From Cypionkella sp. (GTDB lineage Bacteria; Pseudomonadota; Alphaproteobacteria; Rhodobacterales; Rhodobacteraceae): a stretch of DNA of 64,000 bases. Shown here one piece after another: positions 34,821-42,362 of the stretch. How positions within the stretch are numbered: position 1 is the stretch's first letter; every line of letters starts with the position of its first letter. The position numbers were made by a program, and so were the translations under genes. Location: positions 62,001 to 126,000 of the forward strand of contig NZ_JAQGKQ010000088.1 of the NCBI RefSeq assembly GCF_028290025.1, read 5' to 3'. Below the pieces are notes generated by a model that had not been told where the DNA came from, searched no databases, and saw only the letters and a program-made list of their open reading frames with translations.

Positions 34821-35539
34821 GCACTACATTGCTGTTTCGCCAAGACGCCTATCTGCGCGAGGCCGAGGCTACTGTGTTGGCGCATACGCAAGAGGGTGGC
34901 ATCGTGCTGGATGCCTCAATCTTTTACCCCACGGCTGGCGGTCAGCCCGGCGACAGCGGCTTTATCATTTGGTCGGGTGGTCGGATGCCGATTGCGACGG
35001 CAGTGAAAGTCGAGGGTAGTCTGATCGCCTTGGTGCCATCGGAAGCGACCTCGTTGCCCCCCGTCGGCGCGAAGATCACCCAGCGCTTGGATTGGAACCG
35101 CCGCCACCGTCATATGCGTATGCACACCGCGTTGCATTTGCTGTCTGTGGTGATCCCGCTGCCGGTCACGGGTGGCCAGATCGGCGCTGACAAAGGCCGC
35201 TTGGATTTTATGATGCCAGAGGCGCCTACGGACGTGGCCGCGTTGAATGAGGCGCTTAACCTGTTGATCGAGCGCGATTTTCCTGTCACCGACAGTTTCA
35301 TCACCGACGCCGAGTTATTGGCCAATCCGGGCTTGGTCAAAACCATGTCGGTCAGCCCACCGATGGGGCAGGGCCAGATCCGCCTAGTCCGGATCGGCAA
35401 TGATGCCACGCAAATTGATCTGCAACCCTGCGGCGGCACCCATGTTGGCCGCACCGCCGAAATCGGTCGGGTAGAGATCGGCAAAGTTGAGAATAAGGGC
35501 AAGCAGAATCGAAGGGTGAGTTTGTTGCTGGTCGATTAA
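34817..35539 (+). CDS. alanyl-tRNA editing protein (AlaX type)
   Basis: 240 residues related to the AlaRS editing domain. The zinc motif is HTALH (HxxxH) in RMHTALHLLSVV, and the second half is CGGTHVGRTAEIG (CxxxH). It hydrolyses Ser- or Gly-tRNA(Ala) in trans. The N-terminal beta-barrel region (FYPTAGGQPGDSG) is present, so it is the AlaX-M/L-like kind. It sits directly before tRNA-Ser, which may be chance. Confidence 0.92.
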   Translation: MSTTLLFRQDAYLREAEATVLAHTQEGGIVLDASIFYPTAGGQPGDSGFIIWSGGRMPIATAVKVEGSLIALVPSEATSLPPVGAKITQRLDWNRRHRHMRMHTALHLLSVVIPLPVTGGQIGADKGRLDFMMPEAPTDVAALNEALNLLIERDFPVTDSFITDAELLANPGLVKTMSVSPPMGQGQIRLVRIGNDATQIDLQPCGGTHVGRTAEIGRVEIGKVENKGKQNRRVSLLLVD

Positions 35540-35627
35540 ACCAGCAGAGATTCCCTCAATTGGCCGAAGAAAACCAAGCCCGCCCCCCTTGCGTCCCCGC
35601 ATTATTGCAGGCTAAACACCCCGCAAC

Positions 35628-35717
35628 GGATCGGTGGCCGAGTGGTCGAAGGCGCACGCCTGGAAAGTGTGTAGGCGGGGAACCGTCTCTAGGGTTCGAA
35701 TCCCTATCGATCCGCCA
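35628..35717 (+). tRNA. tRNA-Ser(GGA)
   Basis: A 90-base class II tRNA with CCA encoded. The acceptor stem GGATCGG/TCGATCC has discriminator G, as expected for serine. The anticodon stem CACGC/GTGTG holds the loop CTGGAAA, giving the anticodon GGA. There is a long variable arm, and the T-loop is GTTCGAATCC. The 3' end serves as the integration site of the island to its right; integration kept the tRNA whole. Confidence 0.97.
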
Positions 35718-35719
35718 AT
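35703..35719 (+). repeat. left attachment site (attL core)
   Basis: CCTATCGATCCGCCAAT covers the last 15 bases of tRNA-Ser and two bases beyond. An identical copy is at 47462-47478. Bases beyond the 17-mer differ on both sides, so the 17-mer is the full common core. Confidence 0.93.
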
Positions 35720-36226
35720 ATCTCCACATAACATATTGAAACTAATGCATTTTATGGAAGTTGTGGTTTTTCATCCCCCATACCATCCCCCACCTTGCAG
35801 ATTTGGGCGTGTCTTTCACGGCACAATTTTCAAGAACATGCGAAGCCCGATGCTGAGGCTCGATACGGGAACGACACTTCCCTCGGCCTATCACCCCATC
35901 CCCGCCTGCGCGCGTTACTGCGCACCGATTAGCTATCACCCCATCCCCGCGTGCGTGTATCTCTGCGCGGATAGTGCATCTCGGCTTTCTGAATGCTGGA
36001 AACGGCACTTTGCACCCGCCTTGGACGGCCCTAGCTTTCCCCATCAGGGAAGCCCGCCTTTTCCGGTATTGTGCAAACAGCCGCGCGCCGCGAAGCTTCT
36101 CACACCTGCCTTAAATGAAGCAGTTGCATCTTATTTAAGCCGCCCCACCGTCATTCCGCTGCCGTCGTGGGCGACCTATCACAGACGCGTGACCTAGCGT
36201 CACTCACCTCTTTGATTGGATCAAAT
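35720..36226. repeat. left end of island, dispersed repeats, no supported gene
   Basis: Two near-tandem copies of CTATCACCCCATCCCCGC lie at 35888 and 35933, followed by a CTTTCCCCAT-rich stretch to about 36,090. A diverged version of the same block is at 38,080-38,220, and the core motif occurs once more at 41,753. Open frames here read as basic low-complexity sequence and are not convincing genes. Confidence 0.6.
35773..35792 (+). promoter_or_regulatory. left pair of ATCCCCCA arm-type motifs
   Basis: ATCCCCCA occurs at 35773-35780 and 35785-35792 (12-bp period), 54 bases inside attL. The same pair with the same period and orientation is at 47322-47341 near the right end. Such paired inner repeats are typical of integrase or excisionase arm-binding sites. 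Confidence 0.6.
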
Positions 36227-36637
36227 ATGTTTGTCCGCCACGCCCCCGCCATGCTGGCAGTTCTCTCGCTTGCTGCCTGCGCCCCGCAACCCGATCAAGT
36301 TGCTGGCACCTATATCAGCCCCGCCACCTATTCTTCATATTCATGTTCGCAGCTGGTATCCTCGGCGCGAAGGTTTGAGGCAGCGCGGGCGGCGGTCCAG
36401 TCATCGAACAGTCGCGCAATCTCTGACGGCAAGGTTGCGGCTAGGGTCGCGCCATCCTTGGGATCCGCAGCGGTTCCCGGAGCTGCCATGCGGTGCGAGG
36501 GTCATAGCCAATTCAGGTTGACGCGAAGTGCTACAGCCGTGCGAACGGCAATCATAAGAAGGCGCGCGTTGGCATCGAATGAGAATTACCTCGTCAAATA
36601 TTTGACTAAACGTCGGTTCATGGGTCAAGTTCGCTAG
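36227..36637 (+). CDS. putative lipoprotein, C-terminus possibly degraded
   Basis: The ATG at 36227 starts a lipoprotein signal: MFVRHAPAMLAVLSLAACAP, with lipobox LAAC. The mature start PDQVAGTYISPATYSSYSC and the following CSQLVSSARRFEAARAAV resemble small lipoproteins seen in alphaproteobacterial islands. From residue ~65 on, the sequence becomes basic (RTAIIRRR, LTKRRF) and unlike that family, so an old frameshift is likely. 137 residues as read. Function unknown. Confidence 0.55.
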   Translation: MFVRHAPAMLAVLSLAACAPQPDQVAGTYISPATYSSYSCSQLVSSARRFEAARAAVQSSNSRAISDGKVAARVAPSLGSAAVPGAAMRCEGHSQFRLTRSATAVRTAIIRRRALASNENYLVKYLTKRRFMGQVR

Positions 36638-36672
36638 AACGAATCAATTAACATTTTTTTTGGAGTCATTTT

Positions 36673-37740
36673 ATGGCCATCTTAGTCGCTTCCGAAGCCG
36701 CTGATATGAGAGTGCCGTCAATCTGGTTTGGTGTTCTGGAATCCTTCAATAGTACGCACATCACCATCAGGGCGGGCCTTCTTAGCGGCACTTATCGGGG
36801 CAATTTTTCATATGATGATTTTGGAAACGTATTTGGTCAGTTGAATAGCTACGAAATTTTTTATGGCGGCAAACTCCAAGTATCTATAACGGGTCTAAAC
36901 TTGGATGCCTATGATTATATGACCTTAATCAACGACGGTGCTGCTGTTCAACTCTACGAAATGGCATTCGCTAGGAACGACAAAATGTCAGGTTCAGTCT
37001 TTGCGGATGCACTTGTGGGCTTCGCTGGCAACGATAGTCTGCTTGGAAACGCTGGCAATGACACGCTCTTTGGCGGCAGCGGAAATGATGCACTCGAGGG
37101 GGGCTCCGGCTCTGACAGACTGATCGGCGGTACTGGCAATGATACATACGTGCGAGGAACCGGTGACCAGATATTCGAGGATGCAGGCGCGGGCAAAGAC
37201 ACTGTCAGATCATCTACCAGCTATGTTCTCGGAGCAAATCTGGAAGTTTTGATTTTGACAGGGTCTGCAGCCAATGGGGGTGGCAATGCGCTGGCAAATT
37301 CGATTACCGGCAATAATGCGTCAAACGCGCTTTCTGGCAACGCTGGAAACGACATTATCTATGCAGGTGGAGGAAGGGATACGCTTTCAGGCGGAGCGGG
37401 TTCAGACAAATCATATGGGGGCACGGATGGGCTTGCTGATGTCTTTGTCTTCACCGCCGCCTCACATACTGCCGTCGGAGCAAGCCGCGATGTCGTCTAT
37501 AACTTCACGAGAGGCGCAGATGATATTGACCTGCGAACCATCGATGCGCGCTCGGCAACTTCTGCCACTAATGACGCCTTTCTTTTCAGCGGCAAGACCG
37601 CCCAAGCCCACTCAATTTGGTTTAGCGCCGAAGGCAGCAACGTAATCGTCAAAGGTGACGTGAACGGCGATAGAGTTGCTGATTTTGAAATTCAAGTTAT
37701 CGGGGTTTCGAGTGTAGGGGCCTCGGATTTCTTACTTTAA
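36673..37740 (+). CDS. RTX calcium-binding protein, type I secreted
   Basis: 355 residues without a signal peptide. Nonapeptide repeats of the GGxGxDxUx kind fill ~115-160 and ~215-250 (GNAGNDTLFGGSGNDALEGG and GNAGNDIIYAGGGRDTLSGG). The C-terminal ~110 residues match the serralysin-type end (DVVYNFTRGADDIDLRTID), which carries the type I secretion signal. The first ~115 residues have no zinc-protease motif, so it is not a serralysin. A GGAG site precedes the ATG. No secretion ABC gene is in the window. More A/T-rich than core genes. Confidence 0.85.
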   Translation: MAILVASEAADMRVPSIWFGVLESFNSTHITIRAGLLSGTYRGNFSYDDFGNVFGQLNSYEIFYGGKLQVSITGLNLDAYDYMTLINDGAAVQLYEMAFARNDKMSGSVFADALVGFAGNDSLLGNAGNDTLFGGSGNDALEGGSGSDRLIGGTGNDTYVRGTGDQIFEDAGAGKDTVRSSTSYVLGANLEVLILTGSAANGGGNALANSITGNNASNALSGNAGNDIIYAGGGRDTLSGGAGSDKSYGGTDGLADVFVFTAASHTAVGASRDVVYNFTRGADDIDLRTIDARSATSATNDAFLFSGKTAQAHSIWFSAEGSNVIVKGDVNGDRVADFEIQVIGVSSVGASDFLL

Positions 37741-37803
37741 GAAGTTTGCGCCCCAATTTTTTAGAAGGGCGTCAGGGTTACGTCTCTTAGAATGTTTAAA
37801 AAC

Positions 37804-38067
37804 CTAGCAGGGGCTTTCGGCGTGGCGCGCCCAGCGCCGCCGCTGGGCCTCTGAAATGCGGGCTAAGCCCTCGGGCGTCTTGGCCCCGGTGGATTTTCCA
37901 CCGTGAAACTTGCAGCGCCGCTTGCCGGGTTCTGACTTATTTCGACACGCACCGCTCTTGCGCGTCTTGGCCCCGCATATGACGCGGCGGGTGGCGAGGT
38001 GATGCGCTTCGCGTTGTTTGCGGCGGGCAACACTGGAGGCAAATAGCGCCTCGGCCTCGGCGTCCAT
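37804..38067 (-). pseudogene. truncated second copy of the HGG-STG domain gene
   Basis: 87 residues that duplicate the C-terminal part of the 41,476-42,048 gene at over 90% identity by eye, including CGAKTRKSGAC, KRRCKFHGGKSTGAKT and GLARI. The upstream coding sequence stays homologous for about 40 bases but has lost one base next to the start (GAGAAATGG against GAGAAAATGG). The HTH half is therefore absent and out of frame. It may be translated from its internal ATG as a domain-only protein, but it looks like a partial duplication. Confidence 0.7.
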
Positions 38068-38545
38068 TTCTCTTGCCAGCTAACACCCCATCCCCCCGCG
38101 TGCGCATACTTGTGTGAGGTTCCCGCATCACGCCTTTCCGTATGATGGAAACCCCGGCCTTTCCCCATAAGGAAAACCCAGCTTTTCCTGCATTCTGGAA
38201 AACAGCCTCGCGCGCGGGCGCGTCATCGGCGGCAGGATGGCTGCGCTAGGGCGGGACAATCGTTCAATGGAATGTTCGGAGCAAAGATACCTTCCCCAGC
38301 GCCTCGCGAGCCATAACAAAACTTAATATGCGCTCGGGGCGGGGGAAGTTGGCAGTGTCAACAAACGTCAACATGCGCGACGATTCCACAGCGCCGCAAT
38401 GACAGGTTTTGTCAGGCCCCGGTCAAGTTAGGTCGGCTCACCGCTACCACCCTTTCCCGTCTGCTCTCAGTGCTAAGGAGGCTCCTGCATCGGTCCCGCT
38501 GCGCGAACGGGGCAGAGATTTGACTCCCCCTTTGGCCTCGCGCGC
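38068..38545. other. non-coding spacer with second copy of the island repeat
   Basis: 38,080-38,220 is a diverged copy of the repeat block at 35,881-36,100 (CTAACACCCCATCCCCCC then CTTTCCCCATAAGG). The rest holds GTCAACAAACGTCAAC near 38,357 and no frame I would call a gene. Confidence 0.55.
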
Positions 38546-39328
38546 TTATGAGGCAAAAACTGTGTGCTCAAAGCCAGTAAATGCGTTTCGAGTGCGCAAA
38601 ACAAACAGCGCCAACAGTCCTGTGCCAAGCAACACGCCGCCCGCAGGAAGCGGCACAGGTGAAGGCGACTTAGAAACTACCTCAAAGTTGCTCAGGTCAA
38701 TATCGAATTCCATCTCGTCAAAAATCGGTGTGCCGTCCGGGAGGAACCGCGTGACACCAAAAACAGAGAACCGTTGATCGGTCGGTGTCGGCACATTACC
38801 TAGGTATTCAAAGGCAGAAAGAGTGGCGTCTGGGAAGCCTAAGACACCAAGCGGTGACGTCAACACATCGGGAAAGGCGTTCAAGAACCGAAACTCAAAA
38901 TTAGTGATGATTACTTCCGTATCTTTTGGGCCATAGCGATCAACGAAAGTGTAATTTAGAAACTCAGACCGCGAAAATCCCAAAGATGAGAATTCTTCTC
39001 CGACGGCGTCACTGTCACCTATACCCAGTCCATCTGTAGGTACAACGAAACTAAATCCATTGCCTGCAACGACTTCAACACTTTCTAAGTCATAACTGGA
39101 ATAGCTCGATCCAATTTGCAAGACAGGCGCGAAACTGGAAAATTGAAAGTTTAAGTTGAAGATACCGCTCGAACCAAAAAGACGATCATATAAGTCATTG
39201 TTTCTCTCATCCGTGCGTGTTGGAACACCCTGCGCTCGCAATGAAAGTGTAGCTGCATTAACCGCAACTGAGCACGACAGGACTGCAACGAGAGATAATG
39301 TCAAAACATTGGGCCTTAGCAACATCAA
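38546..39328 (-). CDS. VPLPA-CTERM sorted surface/exported protein
   Basis: 260 residues. A signal peptide (MLLRPNVLTLSLVAVLSCSVAVNA) and a C-terminal sorting tag VPLPAGGVLLGTGLLALFVL followed by the basic RTRNAF define a VPLPA-CTERM protein. Such tags are processed by an exosortase (XrtD in this family) that is not in the window and must be supplied from elsewhere. The middle, beta-rich and polar, has no known domain. It is one of three such tags in this island. Confidence 0.85.
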   Translation of the reverse strand: MMLLRPNVLTLSLVAVLSCSVAVNAATLSLRAQGVPTRTDERNNDLYDRLFGSSGIFNLNFQFSSFAPVLQIGSSYSSYDLESVEVVAGNGFSFVVPTDGLGIGDSDAVGEEFSSLGFSRSEFLNYTFVDRYGPKDTEVIITNFEFRFLNAFPDVLTSPLGVLGFPDATLSAFEYLGNVPTPTDQRFSVFGVTRFLPDGTPIFDEMEFDIDLSNFEVVSKSPSPVPLPAGGVLLGTGLLALFVLRTRNAFTGFEHTVFAS

Positions 39329-39490
39329 AGCTTCTTTCTGCCAAATGAATTGCGACTAAATATTACAGTATCGGGAGGGCCGAAATTCGACAAGTGATTC
39401 GGTCTGGGCATCCATGTGGAGCGGCTAGCGCCGTGGAAAATGCTTATCGGCGCGATGACGCAATCGAACAGCCTATGAGGTGCGCAAGGG

Positions 39491-39649
39491 TTAACCACTA
39501 AGCGAGTCCAGTTGATCCATGCCCCGGATGCGAGAGCCGTCAGCATTCACGAAATTCAACTCTGACACCAGATCAAGGGCGAGGCCCACAAGGCTAGAGA
39601 CATCTTCGATAAGCACAGCGATAGTATCGCGGTCTAAAGTCGCGGCCAT
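39491..39649 (-). CDS. 52-residue hypothetical protein
   Basis: A frame too short for usual cut-offs: MAATLDRDTIAVLIEDVSSL at the start, ending RGMDQLDSLSG. Its ATG overlaps the last 16 bases of the next upstream gene (39,634-40,110), which suggests coupled translation. It is acidic and helical. Function unknown. Confidence 0.5.
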   Translation of the reverse strand: MAATLDRDTIAVLIEDVSSLVGLALDLVSELNFVNADGSRIRGMDQLDSLSG

Positions 39650-40110
39650 TGCGCCACTTCTGCCATGCCGGGGCTTAGGGCTTCCAACCCGGCCAATGTG
39701 GTAACCAGCAGGGTGGTGACATGAAACGCGAGGGCTGCAATAGCCTTGGCTTCATCATAGGTTGGGTCGGCAAACGCCATGCGAATGGCCTCGGCAAAGT
39801 GGCGGGCATCGCTGATTATGTCCATCGCATCAAGCAAGTCTTTCGTCGGCTTTCCTTCATAACGGGGAGTTTTTCGGGCGGTTCGGTATTGCCAGGCGGC
39901 GGCCTCGCGGGCTTCGGCTTTACTCAGCATGGCGCGCATGGCGTCAAGGCGCTTCCAGTCAGAACCGCGCATGGTGTCTTTGCATTCGAAAGCAAAAAGA
40001 TCGGCGCGAAGCTGGGCGGCTGTGACGTTGGCAAACTGGGCAGCGCTGGCAGCGGCACGGGCGGCAAGGTTGCGGGCGATACGGGCGTTTTCCTTCGCAT
40101 CCCACCACAC
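39634..40110 (-). CDS. hypothetical helical protein
   Basis: 158 residues from a GTG. It is Ala-rich and almost wholly helical (MWWDAKENARIARNLAARAA at the start), with a hydrophobic run AALAFHVTTLLVTTLAGL near the end. No domain recognised. It overlaps the small gene downstream. A stop codon lies just before the GTG, so this start is the only sensible one. It could be a phage or island accessory protein. Confidence 0.55.
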   Translation of the reverse strand: MWWDAKENARIARNLAARAAASAAQFANVTAAQLRADLFAFECKDTMRGSDWKRLDAMRAMLSKAEAREAAAWQYRTARKTPRYEGKPTKDLLDAMDIISDARHFAEAIRMAFADPTYDEAKAIAALAFHVTTLLVTTLAGLEALSPGMAEVAQWPRL

Positions 40111-40382
40111 CAGCTACAGGTCGGGGGAACCCCCGCCATTGCACTGCCGCGATGTAGTTCTCACCAAAGTACAACCCGGCCTCCGGACTTGCCGTCACGC
40201 AGCTGCCGGTCGCCGGGGCGGGTTTTTCCGCCTGTAGTAATTGGGCGATGCGTCCACATTTGAGAATGGATAGCGAACTGCGGGCGATTCTGCCAATATC
40301 AGTATAGCCAGATCGCGCGAATCATTGACGCAATGCAGCGCCGCCCCACGTCTGTCTTTTGAGCATATTTCGGGAGGTGAAA
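40111..40382. other. spacer between divergent genes, with a possible 32-residue frame
   Basis: On the minus strand 40,259-40,161 could encode a 32-residue basic peptide (start MWTHRPITTGGKTRPGDRQL). It is too short to assert. The remainder would be the promoter of the CTERM gene at 40,383. Confidence 0.35.
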
Positions 40383-41141
40383 ATGTGGAGGAAATTGTTT
40401 GCGGTGATGGCGGCGTTTGGGGTGGCGACAAGCGCGGGCGCGGCAACTTACGGGTACGGCGAACGGCTGCATTATGACTTTACCTATTATGCGCCGACTC
40501 CATCTATTTCAGTGCTAGACCATTACAATCCTCAGTTTCGGCTGGCATCTTCGACAGGCGAAACAACCGGGTTCTCTAAAATGGTGACTTTCGGGTTTGC
40601 ACTGCTAGGGTTACAGCCAGACAGATTAGCCGGAAAGACTTTGAACTTGAGCGGTGCGGGTCTAGACAGTGCGTTTCCAGATCGTGTAGTGGAAACTTTC
40701 TACATTGTAAGTGAACTCATTCTTGATAACCAAAGCGGTCACGTATCCTTCGACAGCAATGAAAACATTGATAAATGGGCATATTTAGGGGATAGGAGCA
40801 GGGCTGGCGCAGTGGCCTTTTCAACTTCAAACGATCCATCAAAATTGATCTTGGATCGCTCTGCGTCGGATCCTCAAAACCTGAATGGCAGCACAATTTA
40901 CGACGAATACTATTTTGAGCCTTGGGACCTATTTTACTCGACGCGGCCCGGATACTGGACAACGGACACTTCGAAGGTCTGCTTTACAACTGAAAATGGC
41001 GAATATCTTGCCGCCGCCGAATGCAGATCGCCATCCACCGTACCTTTACCCGCCTCATTGCCTTTGCTGATCAGCGCGATGATGTTTGGCATATTATTTG
41101 CACAGAAACGCCGTGGCCTTACGGCGTCTCCGCAATCTTGA
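40383..41141 (+). CDS. VPLPA-CTERM exported protein, second of the island
   Basis: The ATG at 40383 follows GGGAGGTG at good spacing and opens a signal peptide (MWRKLFAVMAAFGVATSAGAA). It gives 252 residues. The C-terminal tag is VPLPASLPLLISAMMFGILF plus AQKRRG, a sorting signal for an exosortase. A pair of Cys (KVCFTTENG and AAECRSP) lies near the end. The core is unlike the other CTERM protein at 38.5 kb. Probably a surface or matrix protein. Confidence 0.85.
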   Translation: MWRKLFAVMAAFGVATSAGAATYGYGERLHYDFTYYAPTPSISVLDHYNPQFRLASSTGETTGFSKMVTFGFALLGLQPDRLAGKTLNLSGAGLDSAFPDRVVETFYIVSELILDNQSGHVSFDSNENIDKWAYLGDRSRAGAVAFSTSNDPSKLILDRSASDPQNLNGSTIYDEYYFEPWDLFYSTRPGYWTTDTSKVCFTTENGEYLAAAECRSPSTVPLPASLPLLISAMMFGILFAQKRRGLTASPQS

Positions 41142-41280
41142 GGCATGTCATTATGGGATCGCCTACATTGTTCGCGGCACCACTCGCGGCGCGGCTCTTT
41201 TCCGCTTTATACTCGGGTGGGGTAGGGGACCAGAGAGGTTCGCATTCGTCTGACAGCACCCAGATAGCGTTCTCTTGCCA

Positions 41281-41440
41281 CTAATCGTAAATCCCTCCTA
41301 ACGCGTCAGACCGTGCGACGCTGAAGAAGCACCAGACCGCCGACCCGAAGCCCAAAAGCGCACCTGCTGCGGGCAGGGGCTCTGGCGTGGGCATCGGCAA
41401 AGAGCATCGTACCTGACCGAGCGTATTGGTGCGTAAGGCA
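41281..41440 (-). pseudogene. remnant of a third PEP/VPLPA-CTERM gene
   Basis: On the minus strand the frame ending at 41281 reads CSLPMPTPEPLPAAGALLGF and then a hydrophobic stretch with VWCFFSVARSD, a CTERM-like tail. The region just upstream (KVCLTH in another frame) matches the KVCFTT segment of the neighbouring CTERM protein. So this is the broken 3' end of a paralogue, frameshifted at least once and lacking its 5' part. Confidence 0.55.
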
Positions 41441-41475
41441 TACTTTTACGGCTTCCGAAAACTACTTCGACCCAT

Positions 41476-42048
41476 CTAACAGTCCCCAGAATTTACGAGC
41501 GCCCATCGCTTTCTTTGAGCGTATGCAATGCGTGCTAAGCCCCCGGGCGTCTTGGCCCCGGTGGATTTGCCGCCGTGAAACTTGCAGCGCCGCTTGCCGG
41601 GTTCTGACTTATTTCGACACGCACCGCTCTTGCGCGTCTTGGCCCCGCATATGACGCGCCGGGAGGCGAGGTGATGCGCTTCGCGTTGTTTGCGACGGGC
41701 AGCACTGGCGGCAAATAGCGCCTCCGCCTCGGCATCCATTTTCTCTTGCCAGCTAACACCCCACCCCCCCGCGTGCGCGTCAGACTGCCAATTAATCCGC
41801 AAACCCAAAGCCTCGGCCATGCGTTCGCCCGCGCTACGCTGCCCGATAGTGGGCTTGGCTTCCCAATACTGGACGGTATCGCGCGACACGCCAATGCGCT
41901 TTGCCAGATCGGCTTGAGTTATCTTTGCCGCCTTGCGCATGGCACGCAACTCGGCCCCTGAAATGTTGCGGTTTACCTCTGTCACGCTTCCTATGCGGTC
42001 CCCTGCTTTGCCATCCGCAGACATTTGCACACCCCCCGCATCCGTCAT
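41476..42048 (-). CDS. XRE-type HTH protein with HGG-STG domain
   Basis: The ATG at 42048 overlaps the stop of a small Cys-rich frame (GAATGA), so this start is favoured. It gives 190 residues. Residues ~30-85 hold an XRE helix-turn-helix (ITQADLAKRIGVSRDTVQYW). The C-terminal half is the Cys/His domain CGAKTRKSGACRNKSEPGKR and FHGGKSTGAKT, known in phage and island proteins of unknown role. It may regulate the island's replication genes. Its 3' half is duplicated at 37,804. Confidence 0.75.
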   Translation of the reverse strand: MTDAGGVQMSADGKAGDRIGSVTEVNRNISGAELRAMRKAAKITQADLAKRIGVSRDTVQYWEAKPTIGQRSAGERMAEALGLRINWQSDAHAGGWGVSWQEKMDAEAEALFAASAARRKQREAHHLASRRVICGAKTRKSGACRNKSEPGKRRCKFHGGKSTGAKTPGGLARIAYAQRKRWALVNSGDC

Positions 42049-42170
42049 TCCTCGGCCTTCCTGCTTCGCGCGGCGCGCTTGCGGCACCCCTGCGAGCAAT
42101 AACAGGCATCGGCGCGGCGGTAGACCGGCACGGGGTCATTACACCAGCGGCATAGCCAGCCCCATTGCAG
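42045..42170 (-). CDS. small Cys-rich (zinc-ribbon-like) frame, start unclear
   Basis: About 41 codons ending in ...RSRKAEE, with a CRWC pair and then CYCSQGC, a likely metal-binding arrangement. The stop overlaps the HTH gene start. No ATG, GTG or TTG lies in frame; CTG at 42170 is the first possible codon after a stop. Removing one base at GGCAAGG would join it to a TTG start, so the gene may carry a frameshift. Confidence 0.35.
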   Translation of the reverse strand: MQWGWLCRWCNDPVPVYRRADACYCSQGCRKRAARSRKAEE

Positions 42171-42251
42171 CCGCCTTGCCTGTCAATCTGGGCGCGATGG
42201 CAGAGCCGTGAAAAATGCAAGGTAGGGGAAAGCTGGGGGCGGTTCCTACTT

Positions 42252-42357
42252 CCCCCACCCCCACCCCCACACCCCTATACAAGGTGGGGGTGGGGGGCGA
42301 GGTAATGGGTTTTTGCAAGGTGGGGGGAAGGTGGGGGTAGGTGGGGGTGAGTGGGGG
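42252..42357. repeat. C-rich/G-rich block beside the helicase gene
   Basis: A run of CCCCCA units (42,252-42,270) faces six G-runs of 5-6 bases at 42286, 42292, 42322, 42333, 42343 and 42353. The last four occur about every 10 bases as AGGTGGGGGT. The C and G parts can form a long hairpin, and the plus strand can form G-quadruplexes. It lies 6 bases beyond the stop of the RepA-like helicase gene. It could be the replication origin of the island or a strong terminator. Confidence 0.65.
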
Positions 42358-42362
42358 AAACG

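Noticed and set aside
35742-36044. 100-residue minus-strand frame at the island left end
   Set aside because: It consists of the repeat units translated, with no ribosome site or domain.
38409-38777. 122-residue plus-strand frame
   Set aside because: It is mostly antisense to the C-terminal end of a clear CTERM gene and has no own features.
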